Source: Denitrovibrio acetiphilus DSM 12809
GTDB lineage: Bacteria > Chrysiogenota > Deferribacteres > Deferribacterales > Geovibrionaceae
Reading direction: 5' to 3'
Length of the DNA stretch: 64,000 nucleotides
NCBI RefSeq assembly: GCF_000025725.1
Contig: NC_013943.1
Coordinates: forward strand, 806,001 to 870,000
This document shows positions 42,418-49,486 of the stretch, piece after piece. Under the pieces are notes generated by a model. It saw only the letters and a list, made by a program, of their open reading frames with translations. It had not been told where the DNA came from and did no database searches. Positions within the stretch are counted from its first letter, which is position 1, and the number at the start of each line of letters is the position of its first letter. Made by a program: the position numbers and the translations under genes.

Positions 42418-44448
42418 TTAGAATTCCAGGCTTGCTTTCAGAGTATAGTGTCTGCCCGTCTCCTCGAGAGTGGACATAGCAAGCTGATATTCTTTGTTGT
42501 TGATGTTGAGTGCTTCCGCAGTGACCATAAATCTTCTGCCGCTTTCAAAGGCATATGTGTAGTCAAGCTGGAGGTTATAAGTTGTGTAACCACCTGTCTT
42601 TGTTACGTCGCCGGTACTGCTCTCCTCTTCTGCTCTGCCTGCATATCTGGCGTATATGTCAACACCGAATGCTGACTGTCCGAAAGCTCTGTCATAGGTT
42701 ACACCTGCACGCCCGAATGTTTCAGGCATACCGTTTTTAGTTGTGGAGAATCCATCGGTTTCATATTTTTTATGAAGATATGTACCTGTCAGGTATGGTC
42801 TGAAATCGGCTATCCTGTATCCTGTTGTAAGTTCTGCGCCTTTGGTTGTTGCCTCATCAACGTTGGTGAAAACCCTTGCATCAGAGCCGTTTCTTGTTGT
42901 CAGGATAGTTGTTATATAATCCTTTGCTTTGTTGTAGAAGAGAGCTAAATCTGCATCAAACTTCTTGTTGTCAAACCTTACGCCGACTTCAAAGTTGTTG
43001 GACACTTCAGAGTCAAGGTCTGGATTAGAATATGTAGGCGTGGTTGAGCCATGTGTCGTCCCCATGTAAAGCTGCTGCAAGTTTGGCGTTCTGTAACCTC
43101 TGGAGTAAAGAGCTCTGAAAGCAGTATTTTTCACACCTGTATACACAAGGGCTAAGCTGCCCACTGTACTGCTGTCGTTAGAGTCATTTTTTTCGTAACT
43201 TGGGTTGTCAGTATCGGTCAGTTCTGAGTCTATGGATGTATATCTGAGACCGCCGCTGAGGATGAAATTTTCCCCGAGCATTTGTTCATCATGGATAAAA
43301 AATGCTTTACTGAGCTGCTCTGCTTCACTGTGATAGCTTGAGTACACCGGAGCGCCGAAAGTTTTCTTACTCTCGTCCACATCAAGCTCATCTTTCATGA
43401 TCTCAACACCTGCAATCAGCATGTTTGTATCTGTTATATCAAAATCCACCTGTAAGTTGACACCAGTTGTTATGAGATCATTTTCAGTGTTTGAGAGTGA
43501 TTCCATTGTTGTCGTCACAGGTCCCATAGCCATGGTCATATACATATTATTGTCGAATTCTTTCAACGTTTTCTGCTGGTATGCGTCCAGCCTGATTTTG
43601 GAAATTGCTCCTATCGGCTTTTTGTACTCAGCATAAACTGATGTCTTACGTCTGTTCCAGACAGGCAATTCCATATCCATTGCAAAGGTAGGGGCATCTT
43701 CAAGACCTGTGCTGACTTCGTTGTTTGAGCGGTAGCTTGTATGTTCAATACCTATATCAAAAGCATCGTTCTGATAGCCCACAAGAAAACGCATGTTTGT
43801 ATTTGAGAACTCTGTATTCTCTATTTCGTCACCGTCGGTGTCTTCCCTGTTATTTGCCTTTGTTTTAGTCCCTTCGCCGCGGTAGTAAAATCCGTTTGTG
43901 GAGCCGTACAGCGTTACATAACTGCTTATCCCGTCAACGCCTGAGTTGTAGGTTGATGAGATCATCCCCTGGATGGGCTTGTCTGCATATCTTTTGCTGA
44001 TGATGTTGATAGCGCCGCCGATAGCCTCGGAACCATAAAGAACAGATGCCGGTCCTTTGATAACTTCGATTCTCTCGATGCTGTTTATATCGATGAGTAG
44101 AGGCGCGCCGTCCATAGATTTCTGTTCGGAAATCTTGATACCGTCCACCATGACAAGTGCACGTGAGCCCGATTCTCCCCTGAGGCTGAGCCTGTAGATA
44201 CCTGCTGAGCCGGTTGATGTGAGCTGCACTCCTGGGAGGTCTTTTAAAAGGTCTGCAACAGATGTTACTGTGGATTTCTTTATCTCTTCCTGACCTACGA
44301 CAGAGAGGCTCATAGGAACCTCTTTGGCAACCTTTTTCGTTCTCGTTGCCGTTACTTCAACTTCTTCTGTTTGCACATTTATATCCGAAGCCCATACATT
44401 GAATGTACACAGACAAACGGACATAAGAGCAAGAATACTCTTTCTCAT
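42418..44448 (-). CDS. TonB-dependent haem receptor
   Basis: ATG at 44448 follows AGGAGAG; the 22 extra codons of the longer reading have no site. The 676-residue product has a signal peptide (cleavage near VWA), a TonB box-like VEVTATR, a plug domain (LLKDLPGVQL, GSRALVMVDGIK, GSEAIGGAINIIS) and a 22-strand barrel ending in Phe. A haem-receptor signature is visible as FRALYSRGYRTPNL ... NPDLDSE, close to the FRAP/NPNL pair. With the hut genes it fits haem or haemoprotein uptake. Confidence 0.88.
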   Translation of the reverse strand: MRKSILALMSVCLCTFNVWASDINVQTEEVEVTATRTKKVAKEVPMSLSVVGQEEIKKSTVTSVADLLKDLPGVQLTSTGSAGIYRLSLRGESGSRALVMVDGIKISEQKSMDGAPLLIDINSIERIEVIKGPASVLYGSEAIGGAINIISKRYADKPIQGMISSTYNSGVDGISSYVTLYGSTNGFYYRGEGTKTKANNREDTDGDEIENTEFSNTNMRFLVGYQNDAFDIGIEHTSYRSNNEVSTGLEDAPTFAMDMELPVWNRRKTSVYAEYKKPIGAISKIRLDAYQQKTLKEFDNNMYMTMAMGPVTTTMESLSNTENDLITTGVNLQVDFDITDTNMLIAGVEIMKDELDVDESKKTFGAPVYSSYHSEAEQLSKAFFIHDEQMLGENFILSGGLRYTSIDSELTDTDNPSYEKNDSNDSSTVGSLALVYTGVKNTAFRALYSRGYRTPNLQQLYMGTTHGSTTPTYSNPDLDSEVSNNFEVGVRFDNKKFDADLALFYNKAKDYITTILTTRNGSDARVFTNVDEATTKGAELTTGYRIADFRPYLTGTYLHKKYETDGFSTTKNGMPETFGRAGVTYDRAFGQSAFGVDIYARYAGRAEEESSTGDVTKTGGYTTYNLQLDYTYAFESGRRFMVTAEALNINNKEYQLAMSTLEETGRHYTLKASLEF

Positions 44449-44525
44449 ATATCTCTCCTGTATAAATGTTTGGAATTCGGGATTCTCTTTACATTTAGCG
44501 GTGCTTGATAGCACTCAAAAAGCCA

Positions 44526-44684
44526 TTATCGGCTATTTTTGATCAGTTTTGTTTCCTCAAACATCTGAATGTAACCGCATTTAGGGCATTTGATTTCAAC
44601 GTTTTTCACAACCCCTTTCATGAGAAGTCTTTTACACCTTTTACATCTTATTTCAATGCATGTGCAGTCAGTGTTACAGTTCAT
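44526..44684 (-). CDS. Com-like small zinc-ribbon protein
   Basis: A 52-residue frame with GAGGA before its ATG lies between tonB and the receptor. It starts MNCNTDCTCIEIRCKRCKRL and ends with CPKCGYIQMFEE. The two CxxC pairs (CKRC, CPKC) form a zinc ribbon like the phage Mu Com translational activator. Com-family proteins bind RNA near ribosome sites, so it may control translation of the receptor downstream of it. Confidence 0.75.
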   Translation of the reverse strand: MNCNTDCTCIEIRCKRCKRLLMKGVVKNVEIKCPKCGYIQMFEETKLIKNSR

Positions 44685-44698
44685 TACGTCCTCTTTTC

Positions 44699-45394
44699 TC
44701 AATTTAACTTATATCGTATTGGTATCATAATATTCAGTTCATCTTCTGAGTCGTTTGGTAACGGCAACACAGATTTAACAAGCTTCAGAGCCTCTTTGTC
44801 CAGTATGCCGGATCCGCTTGATCTGGCTATCTGAACAGCAGCGGCTTCCCCCCCGGGGCTAAGCTTCAGAGCAACTACCGCGATCCCTTCATGCCCTTTG
44901 CGTTTTGCCATATAAGGGTATGACTTGTTTGCCTCAACTTCTGCTATAAGTGCGTTTGCGTATGCGTCTGCGTTAAAGCGGGGTTTTGCTGGTTCCGGCG
45001 GTTTTTCTTCAGTTTGTATTACATTTTCTTTAACCACAGGCACTGCTGCTGTAATCTGCTTTGCCGGATGTTCCGGAGCTTGCTCTTTTATCACGGGTTT
45101 CACGGCAGCTTTTTTCTTTTTCGCAGGTTCAGGTTTCTTTTTTATCGCTTTTTTTTCTGGTTTTTTTATTATTTCAGGCTTTGGCTCCTGTTTTTTTTGT
45201 AAGGTTTCCGGGGTTGGTACCTCAGGAGCCTCAGCCTGTTCTGTAGTCATTTTTATGAGGCTTACCGAAAGTCTTTTCGGTTTGTCCGGTTCTGCCGGAG
45301 TTTTTGTTTTAAGCTTATAAACAGCCAGAGGTATGTGTACTGCAAACGCAAAAACCACAGCTATTGCATATACTTTAAATTTTTCATTTATCAT
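44699..45394 (-). CDS. tonB: TonB energy transducer
   Basis: The 231-residue product has one N-terminal helix (AIAVVFAFAVHIPLAVY), a Pro/Lys-rich periplasm-spanning linker (about residues 50-140) and a TonB C-terminal domain with SYPYMAKRKGHEG and ARSSGSGILDKEAL. It transmits proton-motive energy from ExbB/ExbD to the receptor. It overlaps exbD by 11 nt. Confidence 0.9.
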   Translation of the reverse strand: MINEKFKVYAIAVVFAFAVHIPLAVYKLKTKTPAEPDKPKRLSVSLIKMTTEQAEAPEVPTPETLQKKQEPKPEIIKKPEKKAIKKKPEPAKKKKAAVKPVIKEQAPEHPAKQITAAVPVVKENVIQTEEKPPEPAKPRFNADAYANALIAEVEANKSYPYMAKRKGHEGIAVVALKLSPGGEAAAVQIARSSGSGILDKEALKLVKSVLPLPNDSEDELNIMIPIRYKLN

Positions 45395-45785
45395 TTTCAG
45401 TCAGAAACGAAACAGACTCTGCACCGGAATCCCTCGCTATGTCCATAAGAGCTATTATCTGTTGAAAATCAACATTCTTGTCGGACGCTATAGAGACTTC
45501 GTGCATATTTTTATTTTCAAGTTCACATTTTAAGAGATATTTAAGTTCTGGAGCTTCAATGAGTCTGTCGTTAAAATATAGTTTACCGTCGTTTTTGACA
45601 GCAATGACAATCGGCTTGTCTTCCTGAGTATGTGCTGTGCTGCTTGAGGGGAGGTCAGTTTCAATGGCGGTTGACTGGAAAACTGATGTAAGCAGAAAAA
45701 AGATAAGAAGAAGGAAAACCATATCTATCATAGGGGTCATGTCAGGTGAACGATCGCCTTTTTTGAAAACATCAAATTCTATCAT
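45384..45785 (-). CDS. exbD: ExbD proton-channel subunit
   Basis: The 133-residue product has a single helix with the key Asp (PMIDMVFLLLIFFLL) and the periplasmic C-terminal domain (VSIASDKNVDFQQIIALMDIARDSG). It pairs with ExbB. Overlaps on both sides show translational coupling. Confidence 0.9.
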   Translation of the reverse strand: MIEFDVFKKGDRSPDMTPMIDMVFLLLIFFLLTSVFQSTAIETDLPSSSTAHTQEDKPIVIAVKNDGKLYFNDRLIEAPELKYLLKCELENKNMHEVSIASDKNVDFQQIIALMDIARDSGAESVSFLTENDK

Positions 45786-46395
45786 TGCACTCTCCGAACA
45801 ATCTTACGATTTCCTCCCCCTTGATTTTCAGATCTATTGATTTGATAACAAATTGTTTTTCAAAAAAATGATAGAAAATCAAAGCGGGAATTCCCACAAA
45901 AAGCCCTGCTACTGTAGTAAGCAGAGATTCCCATATCCCAGAGGCGAGGAGGGCAGGGTTCACCGCACCGCCTGTTGACGAAGCTACCGCCTGAAAGGCA
46001 GCAACCATTCCTACCACAGTACCGGAAAGCCCAAGCATAGGAGCTATACGACCAATGAGTTCCATAATGTGCAGATTCTTGTTGAAACGCTGAAGCTCCT
46101 GAACTCCTTTGTTGGATACAATGTGTTCGAGGTCGTGTCTGGAACAGCGCAGGTTATTAAGCACTTCGAGAAAAACACGTTCCAAAGCGCCTTTGGAACC
46201 GTTCAGAACATTTTTTGCATCGCCGAATCTGCCGTTTTCCACCAGTTGTTTTGCCTGACGGTACTTCTCTGCATCTGATCTGTTTGATATGTAAAACCAC
46301 AATCTTTCGAAAAAGATTGTAATAAGCAACAATGAACAAAAGAACAGCGGATACATAAGAAATCCGCCTTTTTCGATTAAGAGTGTTATAAGCAT
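45772..46395 (-). CDS. exbB: ExbB proton-channel subunit
   Basis: The ATG at 46395 follows AGGAAAAC; the upstream in-frame ATGs lie in the Fur/promoter region. The 207-residue product is a MotA/TolQ/ExbB protein with three helices and the conserved LGLSGTVVGMVAAFQAVAS and ASGIWESLLTTVAGLFVGIPALI segments. It is the first gene of the haem operon, immediately after a Fur box. Confidence 0.9.
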   Translation of the reverse strand: MLITLLIEKGGFLMYPLFFCSLLLITIFFERLWFYISNRSDAEKYRQAKQLVENGRFGDAKNVLNGSKGALERVFLEVLNNLRCSRHDLEHIVSNKGVQELQRFNKNLHIMELIGRIAPMLGLSGTVVGMVAAFQAVASSTGGAVNPALLASGIWESLLTTVAGLFVGIPALIFYHFFEKQFVIKSIDLKIKGEEIVRLFGECNDRI

Positions 46396-46431
46396 TGTTT
46401 TCCTGTTTTTTAAAGTGTCTGGAATTGATAA

Positions 46432-46465
46432 GATATTGATTATCATTATCAACTCATGTTGTCAA
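46432..46465 (-). promoter_or_regulatory. Fur-controlled promoter of the haem operon
   Basis: The minus strand reads TTGACA (46460-46465), a 15-nt spacer, then GATAAT (46439-46444). It is overlapped by GATAATGATAATCAATATC (46432-46450), 18 of 19 matches to the Fur consensus. Iron-loaded Fur would cover the -10 box. Confidence 0.85.
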
Positions 46466-46684
46466 CATTTTTTGCTCTGCCTTTTTTGGTTTAAAGATGT
46501 AGTTATTGATAAAAGAATTGCTTAAGAATACTTTATGTGATTATTGTTTCGCCAGTTTGTTTAGATGTGTTATATTTGTCTTGGGAAAAATAACCGGCTC
46601 TGTAGTAGTTAAAGTATTGAAACAAATTTGAAATATGATAATATAGAAATAATTAATGGTTCCCCGCAGAATCATTAAGTAGGC

Positions 46685-46707
46685 AGCACAAGCACGCCAC
46701 TTGTGCT
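46685..46707. repeat. Unassigned hairpin upstream of the membrane-protein terminator
   Basis: AGCACAAG (46685-46692) pairs with CTTGTGCT (46700-46707) over a 7-nt loop; no T-run follows on either strand. The neighbouring AGGCAGCACA recurs as AGGCAGCACA at 46730. Apart from this and the Fur promoter I see no gene in 46466-46725. Confidence 0.5.
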
Positions 46708-46725
46708 TCGTACAATACTCCCTAG

Positions 46726-46754
46726 AAAAAGGCAGCACATTAGGCTGCCTTTTC
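46726..46754 (-). terminator. Intrinsic terminator of the membrane-protein gene
   Basis: On the minus strand AAAGGCAGC and GCTGCCTTT form a 9-bp stem with a 7-nt loop, followed by TT. It sits directly after the stop codon. Confidence 0.8.
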
Positions 46755-47933
46755 TTACGCTTTGAGCATCTTTCTGTTTATCCTGAGCATTGTCCATGCT
46801 GTTTTGAGCTGTATGACAGTGAAAGGGAGCATAACCATGAAGTACGCTGTGCTGAAGCGTTCCACAAGTCCGTTTTTAATCAGTCCGTAGAATATGAAAA
46901 ACATACCGAATACAAATACTGCAACTCCGGGACATATAAGTGAATAAATGCTGGCACTTTTTTCAGTACCGTAGAGATAGTCTTTGAAATATCCTATACG
47001 TTTCATCACAACATAGCCTATAACACCGAATGCAGCCTGAAGAGAAACTATGACAGATGTAAATACAAACAACACGGAGGGGTTTCCTTCTGAGTCGAAG
47101 TTGTGAGAAAGCCCGAAGAACATACGTATCATGGTGATGCCGACAATAGTGAGTATAGGTATCGCTATCCAAAGTGTTGCGCTCCCCTCCTTGCTTATCC
47201 CGTAGCGGAAAATTGATTTCAATCCTAATGTGATCTTTACGAATGTCAGTGACATGGCGAGAACCAGAAAAAATATTGATAAAAATAATGATATTGCTGA
47301 TACAGCTTTAATGTGAGTCATTGCAGCAGGAGCAGCGAAACCGACAGCTACCATAGAGAACGCAAAAATCCCGAGCATCTGTGAAAGGTTATTGTTTTTG
47401 GCGTAGTCAAATTCGCCCTTTATCATAAAGTCCGTGAAGTAGCTCACAAATATCTTCATAGCATATATACCGATAGCGGCAAATGCAAGTATAGCGCCGG
47501 GGAACATATATTCCACTATGCTCCATAGATTTGGCACTACAGCGGCGAAAAAAGCGAATGAGCAGTTGACTGTCATGGCGAGTGTCAGCGGAATTGCCAT
47601 GAATGCTACTGCCTGATGTGAATTTTTCATTTCATGGTATTTTGTTGTTTTTCTGAATTTACGGTATTCGATAATGTTCCATATGAGCAGCCTTATGTGC
47701 ATGTAGAAGAAGAACAGCATCGCAGCATATGTCAGAGCTATCATCGCTGATATTGCTGGATTTTCTCCTGTCAGCACTGGGTATATAATGTCAAAAGTTG
47801 CTACCGGTAAACCGGGGTGATCCAGCATGAACATGAAATATATAAAAAACGAGACCGTCAGCCCGCCGGCACCCAGAGATGCGAGAAAGTAAACAGGGGT
47901 GTAATTCTCCTTAAGGTCTTTGATCATTGCCAT
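46755..47933 (-). CDS. Polytopic membrane protein of unknown function
   Basis: The ATG at 47933 is preceded by GGAGG with a 5-nt spacer, so the ATG four codons upstream is not used. The 392-residue product has about ten membrane helices and short polar loops. Visible features are VNCSFAFFAAVVPNLW (a Cys in a helix) and an EFDYAKNNNLSQML loop. The overall helix pattern is transporter-like, but I do not recognise the family. It follows the PAS kinase gene by about 80 nt and may be in the same transcript. Confidence 0.7.
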   Translation of the reverse strand: MAMIKDLKENYTPVYFLASLGAGGLTVSFFIYFMFMLDHPGLPVATFDIIYPVLTGENPAISAMIALTYAAMLFFFYMHIRLLIWNIIEYRKFRKTTKYHEMKNSHQAVAFMAIPLTLAMTVNCSFAFFAAVVPNLWSIVEYMFPGAILAFAAIGIYAMKIFVSYFTDFMIKGEFDYAKNNNLSQMLGIFAFSMVAVGFAAPAAMTHIKAVSAISLFLSIFFLVLAMSLTFVKITLGLKSIFRYGISKEGSATLWIAIPILTIVGITMIRMFFGLSHNFDSEGNPSVLFVFTSVIVSLQAAFGVIGYVVMKRIGYFKDYLYGTEKSASIYSLICPGVAVFVFGMFFIFYGLIKNGLVERFSTAYFMVMLPFTVIQLKTAWTMLRINRKMLKA

Positions 47934-48013
47934 TGGTTCCTCCATGAAGATGATGTTAAAGAGATACTACATCCTGAAGGTGTAGGCAAGTAATATTTGA
48001 ATATTAGAATATA

Positions 48014-49486
48014 TTAGAATTGAATACTGTATGAGAGTCCGTGTTTTTCTTTCCGGAGAGTCATTGTTCCTCCGTGTTTTTCGATTATGACGTTGGCGAT
48101 TACTATCCCCCAATAGTCAAAGCTCTGAGAAAGCACCTGATGGTTCCACGGCTGGAGCATGGTATCAAGTATTGCTGCCGGGACTTCAACGCCCTGAACC
48201 TCGACTATCACAGTGAAGTGACTGCCGTTCTTTTCAGTTATAAAATTAAAATCTATGGGCACATATTCGTCAAAATATCTTATGGAATCTTTGATGATGT
48301 AGCAGAGAGCCATCTTGAGGAACATTTCGCTCCCCTCAACCTCAAAACTCCCTTTAAACTTAGGGGTTACTGTAAGGTTGTACTGGTCAAGAAAGTTGTA
48401 CAGAAATGCGGAGAAGTTTTTCGAAAATGTTTTGTCTGCAATCTCTTTTGACAGGGAGTGCGTAAAACGTACGATATCAAAACGCTCTTCCGACTGCATT
48501 GAAATTGCATTGGTGTAGTCGTTATATCCCGTAACTATCTCTTCGATAAGTTTACATTTTTGCTCAACAATGTTCCATTTGTGCCCCATTGCGTCATTGA
48601 TACAGGCTTCCTGTTTTATCTTACGCAGGAATCCGGCGGCAACAGTTAGTGCGTTCAGTATGTTATGCGAAAGGTGTCTGGAAAATCCGGCAACGATAGC
48701 TTTTTCTTCCAGTTTTTTCATATGCTGTTCTATAAGCAGTTTCTTACTTATATCTTCAAAAATTATCTCAAAGTGTGTTTCACCATTGCTTACGACAGTC
48801 ATGTAGGCGTTGACTGTGATATAGGCTCCGTTGGATATTTTAAGCTGCATCTCAAGGTTTGACGTCTTCTCTTTGGAGACAATTTTTATGGTTTTAAGAT
48901 ACTCCTCTCTGTGTTCAGGGTGCACCAGTTCCAGAAAATTCATATGATTCCACTTTTCGTGCGAGAAACCCGTAGTGTCTTCAAACTTTTTATTTGCATA
49001 GGTTATGACATTGTTTAAATCGATTTCAACAATGCTCTCGCCAGCGGAATTGATTATATTTTCAAGCTTGTTTTTAAGAAATTCAATCTGATTATTTTTA
49101 TTATCAATGAGGTTGTAAAGCTCGACCAGTCCTTTATTTGCTTCGCTGAGAAGTGCATTTTGCTCCTGAAGCATGGATATTTTATCTATACGTGGTGAAA
49201 TAGAATATGTTTTAATAGAGAGCTTTATGGCTTCGAGCATGCTTTCAGGGGGCAGGTCAGGAGAGATGCTGACGTTATTTTCAGGTATAGTTGATGTTAT
49301 GATTATATTTAGTCTTGCTTCTTTGAGCACATCCGAACTGTCAGTAATTATTACATCAGCGTCGTTGATGTTTTTTGTAAAGCTGAAACATTTCTCAAGG
49401 AGTTTATCAAGCTCCGGATGAGAAAGCAGCTTTTTATACAGTATCGGTTTCAATTTCTTTAGACAACTCCCCTCTGATATTATCAA
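48014..49486 (-). CDS. PAS histidine kinase with degenerate ATP-binding motifs
   Basis: The 490-residue product has an N-terminal region of unknown type, a coiled coil (about 105-145), a PAS domain (about 140-265), and an H-box (FSRHLSHNILNALTV). In the GHKL part the N box reads YIIKDSIRYF without the essential Asn, and the DxGxG and GTGLGL boxes are replaced (VEVQGVEVP, FDYWGIVIA). Enzymatic kinase activity is doubtful; a scaffold, phosphatase or sensor role is possible. The frame overlaps glnD by 53 nt; a TTG at 49453 is an alternative start. Confidence 0.75.
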   Translation of the reverse strand: MIISEGSCLKKLKPILYKKLLSHPELDKLLEKCFSFTKNINDADVIITDSSDVLKEARLNIIITSTIPENNVSISPDLPPESMLEAIKLSIKTYSISPRIDKISMLQEQNALLSEANKGLVELYNLIDNKNNQIEFLKNKLENIINSAGESIVEIDLNNVITYANKKFEDTTGFSHEKWNHMNFLELVHPEHREEYLKTIKIVSKEKTSNLEMQLKISNGAYITVNAYMTVVSNGETHFEIIFEDISKKLLIEQHMKKLEEKAIVAGFSRHLSHNILNALTVAAGFLRKIKQEACINDAMGHKWNIVEQKCKLIEEIVTGYNDYTNAISMQSEERFDIVRFTHSLSKEIADKTFSKNFSAFLYNFLDQYNLTVTPKFKGSFEVEGSEMFLKMALCYIIKDSIRYFDEYVPIDFNFITEKNGSHFTVIVEVQGVEVPAAILDTMLQPWNHQVLSQSFDYWGIVIANVIIEKHGGTMTLRKEKHGLSYSIQF

